This document shows positions 10,067 through 20,208 of a DNA stretch of 64,000 nt, in pieces (position 1 is the stretch's first letter; each line of letters starts with the position of its first letter). The notes below the pieces were generated by a model. It did not search any database. It was not told the origin of the DNA and saw nothing but the letters and a program-made list of their open reading frames with translations. The translations under genes were made by a program, and so were the position numbers. The stretch is from UBA12567 sp964598425 (GTDB lineage Bacteria > Planctomycetota > Phycisphaerae > Phycisphaerales > SM1A02): contig CAZRBV010000010.1 of the NCBI GenBank assembly GCA_964598425.1, positions 1 to 64,000 of the forward strand, read 5' to 3'.

Positions 10067-12171
10067 CACTGGGTGCCAGCCTTTCCAGGAAAGCCGATGA
10101 GCTCCAGCGACGGCGGTGGTTTCGGATTCTGCTCACGTTGGTGGTACTGGCGGCGAGCGCGGGATTCTTTGGCGCCGTTATCTCGATTCGCAACAGCTGG
10201 GACGGCGCGGCCAAGTCAATCGTGATCGCTTTCGCCGGGGACGAAGCGAAGACCTATGCGACTCTCTTGCGTGAAAACGGATCCGTCGTTATTGAGGACC
10301 GTGAATACGCTGCGCCGATCGAGGTCCTGGAAACGCTGATTACTGACGATGGGACTGTTCAGCATGCCCAAGGCCTCGTCATGCTGCTCTTGCGGGACGA
10401 GATTCCCGGGTGGGCGCCCCAATGGTTGCTGCTTGAGACCAGTCTGGCGTGGACCCTGATGCTCCTGGTTGGCGTGCTGGGGGCAGCCGTCATCTGGTCA
10501 GGGCTGAGTGTCCGTGTCGGGGCACTCCTTGGCGCTGGCCTCGTTTTCTCGGTGGCGTTCTGGCTACTTGGCTGGAGTCGTTGGATTGGTGTTCCAATCT
10601 CGATGGCATTGTTGCTGTCCGCCTATCTCTTGTTCATCCGCGTACTGCAATTCGGATTGAGTGGTCGTCAAGGGTGGATGGCGGTGACCCACACGCTGCT
10701 CAGCGAAGTGACCAGAACACGGTTGGCGCTTGGCTTTGTGGTGACGCTCCTTGTCGCGCTGCCGCTGCTGCCGTTGACGATGGACGAAGAAGCACCGATC
10801 GACCAGTTTGTGCAGGCATACCTCGTCAGGAGCCTCGACCTTTCATATGCCATGGCTGCCATACTGGTGCTGGTCATCGCCTGTAGTACCGTGGCCTTTG
10901 ATATTCGTGATCGCCACATCTGGCACATCGCCACCAAGCCGCTTGGTCGACTGCACTATCTGGTTGGGAAGTGGCTCGGGGTCGTGCTTCTTGGGGCGAC
11001 CATTCTTGTCGTCGCGGGCACATGGTCGTACGGGTATGTTCGATACCTTGAGAACTCTGCGGCACCAAAGACCGTGGCCGACTTTGAGGAGTTCACGGCA
11101 CTTGAACGAGACGTCCTGGTTGCCAGAAGTACCCGATTGCCAACCTACGAAGAGCTGGAGGAGGGGGACGTGCGGGGGCGAATTGACGAAATTCTGCTGG
11201 AAGATCCTGAGTTTCAGGAGTATGTAGACGCGGAAGTCCCCCTTCGCGTGTATCGCACGTTGCGCAAGCGGGTGATGGATCAATTCGATCAGCAGCGTCG
11301 CCGAGTGCCGAGCGTTCTGGATCCCGCCAGTCCTCCCTGGGAGGTTCTCCACTTTGACGGGCTGCAGCATGCGAAGGAAATGGGCAACCTTGTTCGACTG
11401 TCTTTCAGGCTTCTTGGTGGGCTCTCTGACGAACACGAGCGGCGGCTTGTCGGATTCGCGGTTGGAGAGAACCGGACAGAAGGCGTGATCGGCGCCTTTG
11501 TGCCGACCGTCCCCCAGCACATTGACATTCCCCCTGAGGCGATCAAGGATGATGGGACCCTTGAGATCTCCATCGTCAACCTGACGCATGTTCCCGCAGG
11601 CAAGGGAAACGACTGGGTGGGGCCAGTTGATCTGGAGGCCACCGCGATGGGGGCTGGTGGTTTGCAACCCTTTGACCTTTTCTGGCAGGCAGACGAGGTT
11701 GAGCTCACCTATCCGGACGGCACATTCGGTGGCAACTTTCTGGTTGCACTCTCGCTGGTGCTGCTCAAACTTTCGATTCTCGCGGCTTTGGGATGCGGAT
11801 TGGCCACGGTGTTGAGCTTCCCCGTTGCCTGCCTCGCAGTGTTCACGGTCTACGCTGGTGCGAGTATGGCCCCCTGGCTGGCATCTGCCATTCCGATGTA
11901 CGGCGGTGGCCCTCCTGGGAGTGGTGGTGCTGGCGAGGCCATTCAGGACACCATTCAGTGGCTTGTGCGAACAGTGGCCAGCGTGATGGTGTACGTACTG
12001 CGGGCCTTCGGTGAGCTCCAGCCCGTGGAGCGGCTGGTGCAAGGCCGCCTGATTGGTTGGGGGCAGGTGTGGGCCGGTCTGGCCATGCTGCTCACGTGGG
12101 GCGGCGGCGCTCTGGCGGTTGGTTGGCTCATTCTTTCACGGCGACAGTTGGCGATTTACAGTGGTGAGTAG
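10063..12171 (+). CDS. large ABC-2 type permease with periplasmic insert
   Basis: The 702-residue protein has membrane segments near its N-terminus, a cluster of hydrophobic segments at about residues 125-330, and a soluble region of some 220 residues (about 335-555). A further hydrophobic group extends to the C-terminus. The segment HIATKPLGRLHYLVGKW matches the ABC-2 permease encoded at 3004-4137. It is translationally coupled to the ATPase gene by a 4-base overlap, so it is the likely membrane partner. The large soluble region is probably extracytoplasmic and might bind substrate or the next gene's product; this is inference. No specific substrate can be named. Confidence 0.8.
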   Translation: MTLGASLSRKADELQRRRWFRILLTLVVLAASAGFFGAVISIRNSWDGAAKSIVIAFAGDEAKTYATLLRENGSVVIEDREYAAPIEVLETLITDDGTVQHAQGLVMLLLRDEIPGWAPQWLLLETSLAWTLMLLVGVLGAAVIWSGLSVRVGALLGAGLVFSVAFWLLGWSRWIGVPISMALLLSAYLLFIRVLQFGLSGRQGWMAVTHTLLSEVTRTRLALGFVVTLLVALPLLPLTMDEEAPIDQFVQAYLVRSLDLSYAMAAILVLVIACSTVAFDIRDRHIWHIATKPLGRLHYLVGKWLGVVLLGATILVVAGTWSYGYVRYLENSAAPKTVADFEEFTALERDVLVARSTRLPTYEELEEGDVRGRIDEILLEDPEFQEYVDAEVPLRVYRTLRKRVMDQFDQQRRRVPSVLDPASPPWEVLHFDGLQHAKEMGNLVRLSFRLLGGLSDEHERRLVGFAVGENRTEGVIGAFVPTVPQHIDIPPEAIKDDGTLEISIVNLTHVPAGKGNDWVGPVDLEATAMGAGGLQPFDLFWQADEVELTYPDGTFGGNFLVALSLVLLKLSILAALGCGLATVLSFPVACLAVFTVYAGASMAPWLASAIPMYGGGPPGSGGAGEAIQDTIQWLVRTVASVMVYVLRAFGELQPVERLVQGRLIGWGQVWAGLAMLLTWGGGALAVGWLILSRRQLAIYSGE

Positions 12172-12177
12172 CGGCAG

Positions 12178-14148
12178 ATGCTTCGAGACAGATTGATTCA
12201 ATTCGGTGCGATCGGCGGTGCCATTGCCGGATTGGCTGTCGGGGGATCCATGCTGCCGGGCATCGTGGATCAGGCTGATCGTCACAGCCTTCGCTACACC
12301 GACGTCTCGGTTGAGAACGCGCCTCCAATTGTGGCACTCGGGACAGCAATTGGCGCGCTGCGTGGACTCGTGGTTGATTATCTCTGGATCAAGGCCACGA
12401 TGAAGCAGGAGGAGGGGCTCTACTACGACATGCTTGAAGATGCGCGGCTGATTACAAAGCTGCAGCCGCGTTTCCCTCAAGTATGGATCTTCCACGGCCA
12501 CAATATGGCCTACAACATTTCGGTAATGACCAATACCAACGAAGAGCGTTGGGATTGGGTTGACAAGGGGATCCGCCTGCTTCGAGATGAAGGTCTGCGG
12601 TACAACCCGAATGATCAATTGTTGTACAAAGATCTGGCGTTCTGGCTTGGGCACAAAGTCGACGGGGTGACAGATGATGCGCATCCGTACTACAAGACGG
12701 AGTTTGCGAAAGAGTGGCACGAGCTGCTCGGGGCACCTCCTGTAGACCAGGACGCCCGTATCGCGTGGATCCAGAAGGTCGCCGATGCCGCGCCGACGCT
12801 CGAGGCAGCTATCGCACGAACGCCCAAAGTTGCCGAGTTGATTGCTGAACTCGGCGATCGGCTGGAGCCGTTTACCGGGGATCCGGAGGTCGCCCTGGAT
12901 CTGACGCTCCTCAAGAAAATCGCGTGGTGGAATGCGATCCGCGAGCAGTCATGGATTGCCAAGAAGCTGGATGCGGCGTCTCTGCTGGAGGAGAAGGACG
13001 AGGGGATCTTCATCGCGCTCGACGAGCTCATGACCGACGACGTGTATGCAGAAGCTTGGGAGACGCTGCTGTCTCATCTTCGGCATCGGATCCTGTTGGA
13101 TGAATACAACATGGATCCGGTACGCATGTACGAGTACACGCGGGACCTCGGCCCAATCGACTGGCGGCATCCACAGGCGCACGCGTTGTACTTCGCCCGT
13201 CGGGGTTCGGAGCAGGGCAACCACAGGGTTGAGAGCAAGGACATTCATAACGCGATCAATATCGACCGGCAGCAACTCCATTCTCTGCAGGCACTGGCGA
13301 GATCGGGCCGTATCACGTACGACCCGTTCTCTCCGGTCATGCCGAGTCGATTCCCAGAACCTCGATTTATTGATTCAGTCGATCGCCTCTTTGAGGAGTT
13401 CTACATCAAGTACATCGATGCGCGTGGTGCGGGTGGCGAGACGTTCCTGCCGTTCATGGAAAACTTCATGTCATCTGCCATCCGGGAAGCCTATCGGGGC
13501 GGTGAGATGGACCGTGCCCGAACAATGCTGGACCGGTTGGATCGGCTGTTTGGTACAGGGGCCAGTCCTCCGAATCACAAGTACAACGAAGATCTCGATG
13601 TCTTTGTGCTGAATCTGACCAAGGATGAATACGATCGGCAGCCCCACATGGCACCGAGCGATGTCGTGGCATCACTTCGATTTGGATTCCGGGCGGGAAT
13701 CGGCCAGCGCCGCCCGGAGATCTACAAGGATGCAGTTCGTTTCGCCAATCAGGTGACCGACTACTTTCGGTCTCACGAGGGCATCGACTATGAGACGAAA
13801 CTCGGCTCAGCGCGAATGCGTGACCTGTTGGCCCTGCTTGGTGAATCCGCCGAGATCGCCTTTATTCAAGTCATGACCGACCCGACGATTCCCTTCGACG
13901 AACGCATTCAGATTTGGACGCAGGTTGATGAATTCGAGCCGGAACTGCGGCTGCGGACCGCCGACCGAATCCGGCCTGCGGTGGCGCGAGAACTTGAATG
14001 GGGACCACTTGCCGGGAAGGTCAGCGTCGACGAACTCCTTCCTGAGCCGCCCGGAATCGCGGCGTTCCGCGCCGCGCTTGCCGATCGGGCATTGAAGCAG
14101 AAGCAGGCCGCGGATGACGCTGAGGCCGCAGGTGTCGAGCGGAAGTAG
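12178..14148 (+). CDS. conserved membrane-anchored protein of unknown function
   Basis: I do not recognise a named family. The 656-residue product has one hydrophobic N-terminal segment (about residues 7-29, with GAIGGAIAGLAVGGSMLPG). A long helical, Trp/Tyr-rich body follows, with elements such as YLWIKATMKQEEGLYYDML and FPQVWIFHGHNMAYNISV that suggest TPR-like helical repeats. The C-terminus is rich in Ala, Lys and Glu. It begins 6 bases after the permease stop and is last in the SPFH/ABC run, so it is likely an extracytoplasmic or membrane-associated partner of that transporter. After its stop there is a 69-base gap to a convergent gene, without a clear terminator. Confidence 0.75.
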   Translation: MLRDRLIQFGAIGGAIAGLAVGGSMLPGIVDQADRHSLRYTDVSVENAPPIVALGTAIGALRGLVVDYLWIKATMKQEEGLYYDMLEDARLITKLQPRFPQVWIFHGHNMAYNISVMTNTNEERWDWVDKGIRLLRDEGLRYNPNDQLLYKDLAFWLGHKVDGVTDDAHPYYKTEFAKEWHELLGAPPVDQDARIAWIQKVADAAPTLEAAIARTPKVAELIAELGDRLEPFTGDPEVALDLTLLKKIAWWNAIREQSWIAKKLDAASLLEEKDEGIFIALDELMTDDVYAEAWETLLSHLRHRILLDEYNMDPVRMYEYTRDLGPIDWRHPQAHALYFARRGSEQGNHRVESKDIHNAINIDRQQLHSLQALARSGRITYDPFSPVMPSRFPEPRFIDSVDRLFEEFYIKYIDARGAGGETFLPFMENFMSSAIREAYRGGEMDRARTMLDRLDRLFGTGASPPNHKYNEDLDVFVLNLTKDEYDRQPHMAPSDVVASLRFGFRAGIGQRRPEIYKDAVRFANQVTDYFRSHEGIDYETKLGSARMRDLLALLGESAEIAFIQVMTDPTIPFDERIQIWTQVDEFEPELRLRTADRIRPAVARELEWGPLAGKVSVDELLPEPPGIAAFRAALADRALKQKQAADDAEAAGVERK

Positions 14149-14217
14149 CTTCGAGAATCGGGAACGAGGGACCTTTGCTACAACGCTGGAAACGACGCGG
14201 TCACTGCTGGATAACAG

Positions 14218-14886
14218 TTACGATTCCCACGCTGCGACAACCTGATTGCGAATCGTTCCGACGCCGGGTATGTCAACTTCCACGACGTCACCATGCGTGA
14301 GGAAGAGCGGTGGCGTCCGCGCCGCGCCAACTCCCTCGGGCGTTCCGGTCAGAATAACCGTCCCTTTGAGGAGCGTCGTCCCACGGCTCAATTCAGCGAT
14401 GAGTGTGGCAACAGGAAACAGCATGTCGGCTGTCGTTCCGTGCTGCCTGAGATCGCCATTGACCGTGGTTGTGATAGTCAGGGCTTGAGGGTCGGCTACG
14501 TGCGATCGCGGGATCGGGGCGCTCATAGGGCAGAACGTGTCGAAACTTTTGCCCCTGATCCACTGGCCACCAGCGCCCTGCTTTTGCCACCACCTCGCAG
14601 TGACATCGTTGGCCACAGCCCAGCCCGAGACATTTGAGAGCGCATCTTCTTCAGGCACGTCGCGGCAATCGCGCCCGATGACTGCCGCGAGTTCTCCTTC
14701 ATAGTCAACCTGGGGTCCGTGCTCCCTGCACGCAGGCGGAATCACGATCTGACTCGCTGCCCCGGTTCTTGACGCAGGGTTCTTCATGAACACTGTCGGT
14801 CGTTGGGTGACTGCAGCCTGCATTTCGGCGGCGTGTGATGCATAATTGCGACCGATGCACCAGATGGCTGGGGGCAAGAGAGTCAT
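14218..14886 (-). CDS. fumarylacetoacetate hydrolase family protein
   Basis: A 222-residue single-domain FAH-fold enzyme; relatives cleave or isomerise acylpyruvates and similar 2-oxo acids using a divalent metal. Visible landmarks are the entry motif CIGRNYASHAAEM, the metal-binding acidic cluster in DYEGELAAVIGR, NDVTARWWQ, GKSFDTFCPM and the C-terminal TGTPEGVG. The start ATG at 14886 overlaps the yidD stop by four bases, and the longer upstream frame has no similarity to the family. It is last in the CLC-rnpA-yidD run, where a catabolic enzyme is unexpected. The exact substrate cannot be read from sequence. Confidence 0.92.
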   Translation of the reverse strand: MTLLPPAIWCIGRNYASHAAEMQAAVTQRPTVFMKNPASRTGAASQIVIPPACREHGPQVDYEGELAAVIGRDCRDVPEEDALSNVSGWAVANDVTARWWQKQGAGGQWIRGKSFDTFCPMSAPIPRSHVADPQALTITTTVNGDLRQHGTTADMLFPVATLIAELSRGTTLLKGTVILTGTPEGVGAARTPPLFLTHGDVVEVDIPGVGTIRNQVVAAWES

Positions 14887-15122
14887 GAATCGCGATCCTC
14901 TGGCACCGGATCCCAGCCGGCGCCGCCCCAGGGATGGCACCGCGCAAGTCGCTTGAGTCCCATGATGCCACCTCGAAGCCCGCCGTGGCGGCGTATGGCT
15001 TCGGCTGCGTATCGTGAGCACGTGGGCTGGAAGCGGCAATGCCCTCCAATGAGCGGACTGAGCAGCCACTGGTAGAGACGAATTGCCCCGAGCAGCAGCA
15101 TCGCCAGCGGTGTTCGTCTCAC
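14883..15122 (-). CDS. yidD: membrane protein insertion efficiency factor YidD
   Basis: A 79-residue protein of normal YidD length with the family core LYQWLLSPLIGGHCRFQPTCSRYA and the following GLKRLARCHPWGGAGWDPVP. YidD sits at the inner face of the cytoplasmic membrane and assists YidC-dependent insertion. The start is a GTG at 15122 embedded in the rnpA stop (GTGA), chosen because it gives translational coupling and the usual length; an internal ATG at 15101 would truncate the N-terminus. The rnpA-yidD pairing is standard, but yidC and rpmH are not next to it here. Confidence 0.93.
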   Translation of the reverse strand: MRRTPLAMLLLGAIRLYQWLLSPLIGGHCRFQPTCSRYAAEAIRRHGGLRGGIMGLKRLARCHPWGGAGWDPVPEDRDS

Positions 15123-15490
15123 GGCTTCTTCTCCGGCTTCCCGGTGGCAGCCTGAATGGCCGTGTTGAGCCAGTTGGCATACGCACCGCGATGTGCGGGA
15201 CCATGCGGAGTGACTACGACGACAACATCGATGACGTCCGTCCACTGGCCGCGAACTTCGCGGAACGCGGATCGTATCAGGCGTTTGATGCGGTTCCGTC
15301 GAACGGCGTTCCCTACCCTCCGGGGCACGGCCATTCCTAAGCGGGTCCGGCCTGATGCAGATCGCCGCACGTGGACCCGAAGTGGTCCTGAGCGGCCGCG
15401 CCGTCCACGTTGCAGGAGCAACGCAAAGTCACGTTTGGCTCGAATGCGATCACGCTTGCCAAGTGTGCCTGCTTTCTCAAGCATTGTCAT
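15119..15490 (-). CDS. rnpA: ribonuclease P protein component
   Basis: The 123-residue protein subunit of RNase P, which binds pre-tRNA leaders and supports the catalytic RNA. The conserved basic helix is present as GNAVRRNRIKRLIRSAFRE, preceded by RLGMAVPRRVG. The start may be the ATG at 15490 or the ATG at 15484 (MLEKAG); both lie inside the 3' end of the CLC channel gene, so the genes overlap by 8 to 14 bases. The usual upstream partner rpmH is absent and is replaced by the channel gene, which is atypical. The 3' end overlaps yidD. Confidence 0.94.
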   Translation of the reverse strand: MTMLEKAGTLGKRDRIRAKRDFALLLQRGRRGRSGPLRVHVRRSASGRTRLGMAVPRRVGNAVRRNRIKRLIRSAFREVRGQWTDVIDVVVVVTPHGPAHRGAYANWLNTAIQAATGKPEKKP

Positions 15491-17279
15491 GATCCAAGGC
15501 CGCCTGATACCGCTTCATGAGCTTGGTCCGCGTGACAAGCCCTGAGACGCGGTGTGGATCGCCATCTACGAGGACCGGAAGGGCGTCTACATCCAAGCGG
15601 GAGAATTTCTCGAGTACGACATCGAGCGTTTCATCGGGTGTGATGAACGGCAAATCGGTCCGCTGGAGTTCGCTAACCTGCAGAAGAGGGATCGCTTCAC
15701 GGAACATAAGTGCTGCTTTGAGATCACTGCCTGTGACCATTCCGCAGTACTCGCCGGACTCATCGATGACCACGAAGTCTCCGGCAGAACCGTGTTCGGC
15801 CTGCTCAACGAGCGCAGCTGCAGAACTACGCACCGAGATCGTGGGGGACTCATCGAGGATCAAGTCCTGGACAGTCAAACGGCTGAGAATAGTCAGGTCT
15901 CCTGCGCCCCCCAGACGAATGCCGATCTCCCGCAATCGGGCAGAGTAGATTGAGTCCCTGCAAAGCCAGCGTGCCACGATTGTCGCGACCACAGCTGCGA
16001 GCATGAGTGGCAGGATGATCTGATAGTGCCTGGTCAGCTCGTACACGATCAATATTCCGGTCAGCGGGGCGTGGGTCACGGACGCCACCATTGCCGCCAT
16101 CCCGACCAGTGCGAACCGGGCGGGCGTGCCATGTTCAAGCAGCCCTACCCACTCAAGACCAAGGCCGAGGATCCCTCCGATCAGCGCCCCCATCATGAGC
16201 GATGGGGCAAACATGCCACCGGCTCCGCCGGAGCCGATTGTGATGCACGTTCCGATGAGCTTGAACGCGAGCATCCCACAGAGCAGGAGGAGCAGGGGCC
16301 CCATCGTCCGAACTTCAGATGGGATCTCATACTCCGTCGGCGAGAGGAGGCTCGATATCTCCGGATAGCCATTGCCATAGAACGCTGGAAGCTGCGGGCC
16401 CATAATCAGGAGCGATGCCAACCCAAGCACGGCAAGGAGCAGGCCGCCGATTGCGGGCCGAATCCACGCCGGCCCGGGAATGGCAGTGGCGAGTTTGCTT
16501 GAGTAGTTCAGCCCGCGAATGAAGACAACGCCAATGAAGCCACAGAGGAGCCCCAGCACGATGTAAGCCGGCATGTAGGCGATTCGAAACTCGCCTTCAA
16601 GAGAGATGAAGTCGCCTCCAATCTGGAAGATTGCGGCGTCGTGCAGGATGCCTTGTATTGAGGCGGAAGCAACGACCGCCGAGATCACGATCGGGGTGAA
16701 TGTGCGAAGCGAAAAGTCGCGGAGAAGAATCTCCATCACAAACAGTACTCCCGCGATCGGAGCATTGAACACCGCGGCAATGCCTGCCGCAGCACCGCAG
16801 CCCAGAAGAGTCGTCATGTTCTGCGTATTGACGCCGAGGAGGCGACCGATGCTGGATCCCAGAACGCTGCCAATAGTCACGATCGGGCCTTCGGCGCCAG
16901 CCGATCCCCCCGAGCCAATGGTGAGCGTGCTGCAGATCCACTTCTGAACGCCTACTCGCAGACGGAGTCTGCCTCGCTGCCGCAGGACACCATAGATGAC
17001 TGTCGTGACGCCAGGCCCGATATAGGGGGCGTTGATCCATCGCCGCGCAAGACCGACGAGAAGCCCGCCAATTGAGGGCCCGAGCAGTACCAGCATCCAG
17101 ATGACCGAAGGGTTGAGCGATGCCTCCACAGCCTCGATCTTCCGCAGGGGGGCCAGAAACAGCGTTGCCACCACGCCCATCAGCAGGCCGATGCCAGCTG
17201 CGAGCAGATACAGGTACCAGTCGCCCTGAAGGCCAATCCGGAGCCCGGCACGTCGAATCCTGCGTATGGTGCTGGGCAT
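15477..17279 (-). CDS. CLC-type chloride channel/antiporter with CBS domains
   Basis: A 600-residue membrane protein of the CLC family. The three filter-forming segments are visible: GSGGSAGAEGPIV with the gating glutamate, YIGPGV upstream of it, and GSGGAGGMFAPSL. Ten or more hydrophobic helices cover about residues 20-440. The C-terminal ~130 residues form a pair of CBS domains (LTVQDLILDESPTISV through SGLVTRTKLMKRY) that usually bind adenine nucleotides. Whether it is a channel or a Cl-/H+ antiporter is not settled by sequence. It is the first gene of the minus-strand run ending in the FAH gene and is divergent from rpoZ across a 154-base gap. Confidence 0.95.
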   Translation of the reverse strand: MPSTIRRIRRAGLRIGLQGDWYLYLLAAGIGLLMGVVATLFLAPLRKIEAVEASLNPSVIWMLVLLGPSIGGLLVGLARRWINAPYIGPGVTTVIYGVLRQRGRLRLRVGVQKWICSTLTIGSGGSAGAEGPIVTIGSVLGSSIGRLLGVNTQNMTTLLGCGAAAGIAAVFNAPIAGVLFVMEILLRDFSLRTFTPIVISAVVASASIQGILHDAAIFQIGGDFISLEGEFRIAYMPAYIVLGLLCGFIGVVFIRGLNYSSKLATAIPGPAWIRPAIGGLLLAVLGLASLLIMGPQLPAFYGNGYPEISSLLSPTEYEIPSEVRTMGPLLLLLCGMLAFKLIGTCITIGSGGAGGMFAPSLMMGALIGGILGLGLEWVGLLEHGTPARFALVGMAAMVASVTHAPLTGILIVYELTRHYQIILPLMLAAVVATIVARWLCRDSIYSARLREIGIRLGGAGDLTILSRLTVQDLILDESPTISVRSSAAALVEQAEHGSAGDFVVIDESGEYCGMVTGSDLKAALMFREAIPLLQVSELQRTDLPFITPDETLDVVLEKFSRLDVDALPVLVDGDPHRVSGLVTRTKLMKRYQAALDHDNA

Positions 17280-17356
17280 CCCTGATGAGGCTCCGGGGGC
17301 GGGAAGAGGGCTCGCTGAGCGCTCCGAAGTGGGGGAGTCTACCCCACCCGGTCACT

Positions 17357-17385
17357 CGACAGGGGATTGCCCTTTCTGTAGAATG
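17357..17385 (+). promoter_or_regulatory. sigma-70-type promoter for rpoZ-coaC
   Basis: A -35 box TCGACA at 17357-17362 and a -10 box TAGAAT at 17380-17385 are separated by exactly 17 bases, each matching the consensus at five of six positions. Transcription would begin about 50 bases upstream of the rpoZ start. Confidence 0.6.
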
Positions 17386-17433
17386 GCCCGATTGTAGACT
17401 GGTTTGAGGCCAGCAGCGAGGAGTGCAACTCAC

Positions 17434-17685
17434 ATGATCGAAGCTCTGCGAAGCGATGAAATCGTTGACAAGGTCGGTGGCCGCTTCAAGTTGTGCGCCT
17501 TGATTCAGCGTCGACTCCGAGAGATCGCTGTCGATGGAGCTCGCCCGCTTGTCGAGCGAGCGGGTCGAACTGACCTTGAAATCGTCATCGACGAAATCGA
17601 GCAGGGCAAGATCACACCGCGATGGGTCGAGGCGACCGACGAATCGTCGTCCAATGGGCCGGGTTGGCCGCTTCAGGCTGTCTGA
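17434..17685 (+). CDS. rpoZ: DNA-directed RNA polymerase omega subunit
   Basis: An 83-residue protein with the omega-like pattern of an N-terminal helix (MIEALRSDEIVDKVGGRF), a second helix KLCALIQRRLREIA and the element EIVIDEIEQGKI. Omega binds the beta-prime subunit and aids polymerase assembly. The ATG at 17434 is preceded by GCGAGGAG at good spacing, and a longer TTG-started form is unlikely. The next gene, coaC, starts 3 bases after the stop; an omega gene beside a pantothenate-pathway gene is common in bacteria and supports the call. The short, divergent sequence leaves some uncertainty. Confidence 0.85.
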   Translation: MIEALRSDEIVDKVGGRFKLCALIQRRLREIAVDGARPLVERAGRTDLEIVIDEIEQGKITPRWVEATDESSSNGPGWPLQAV

Positions 17686-17688
17686 CTT

Positions 17689-18258
17689 GTGACCGGCGCA
17701 GATCAGGGACGTCACGTTCTGGTCGGCGTCACGGGTGGTGTTGCTGCCTATAAGACTGCGGAATTGGTGAGTCTGCTCGTCAAGCGAGGAGATACTGTCA
17801 CTGTGGCGATGACCGAAGCAGCATGCCGGTTTATTGGCCACGCGACGCTTGAGGCCCTGTCGGGCCGGCGCGTCTATCGCGACATGTGGACAGCTATCGA
17901 TGATCCGTCGAGCCAGCATGTGGCTCTGGCGACAAGCGTGGACGCGATGGTTGTGGCGCCATGCAGCATGCATTCGCTTGCGAAGTTCGCGTCCGGCCAC
18001 GCTCCCGATGCGGTGTCCCTTGTGGTTGCTGCGATCGATCGGAGTCAGGTACCGGTGCTGCTCGCGCCGGCCATGAATAGCGCGATGCTCTCGCAGCCGG
18101 CGACCCAACGCAACATCGCAACGCTCCGCGAGGATGGGTTCATCATCATGGAGCCCGAGACAGGATGGCAGGCTTGCCGCACAGAGGGATGTGGCAGAAT
18201 GCCAGAACCACTAACCATCCTTGCCGCCCTCGATGACATGGTGGCCACGAGGCGATAA
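17689..18258 (+). CDS. coaC: phosphopantothenoylcysteine decarboxylase (stand-alone CoaC-type flavoprotein)
   Basis: A 189-residue flavoprotein of the HFCD family that decarboxylates 4'-phospho-N-pantothenoylcysteine in coenzyme A synthesis. The FMN-binding start VGVTGGVAAYKTAEL is present, as is the substrate-loop signature APAMNSAML, followed by the cysteine-containing stretch WQACRTEGCGRM. In most bacteria it is fused to the CoaB ligase; here the reading frame ends after the decarboxylase, and no CoaB domain is found in the window. The start is the GTG at 17689, 3 bases after rpoZ. A hairpin terminator follows its stop. Confidence 0.93.
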   Translation: MTGADQGRHVLVGVTGGVAAYKTAELVSLLVKRGDTVTVAMTEAACRFIGHATLEALSGRRVYRDMWTAIDDPSSQHVALATSVDAMVVAPCSMHSLAKFASGHAPDAVSLVVAAIDRSQVPVLLAPAMNSAMLSQPATQRNIATLREDGFIIMEPETGWQACRTEGCGRMPEPLTILAALDDMVATRR

Positions 18259-18263
18259 ACGCA

Positions 18264-18294
18264 AAGCAGGCAGCCTGTTTCAGGCTGCCTGCTT
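18264..18294. terminator. bidirectional hairpin terminator between coaC and rpoD
   Basis: A perfect 14-base inverted repeat (AAGCAGGCAGCCTG with its complement) has a 3-base loop. It lies between the convergent coaC and rpoD stops. There is only a short T stretch, so the hairpin rather than a U-tract carries the call. Confidence 0.7.
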
Positions 18295-18337
18295 GCACAT
18301 CGCTGCTCTCTCAATTGAGTATCCGGACGGACTCGAT

Positions 18338-20170
<1,833 letters not shown>

Positions 20171-20208
20171 TGGTGCAGTCCTCCTGGGATGATCAGTAGA
20201 TCTTCTAT

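Noticed and set aside
10843..12042. Open frame of 399 codons on the minus strand
   Set aside because: Antisense to the ABC-2 permease; composition is His/Arg-rich with no domain and no ribosome site.
16597..18108. Open frame of 503 codons on the minus strand
   Set aside because: It crosses the CLC channel in another frame and runs antisense to rpoZ and coaC; no protein character.
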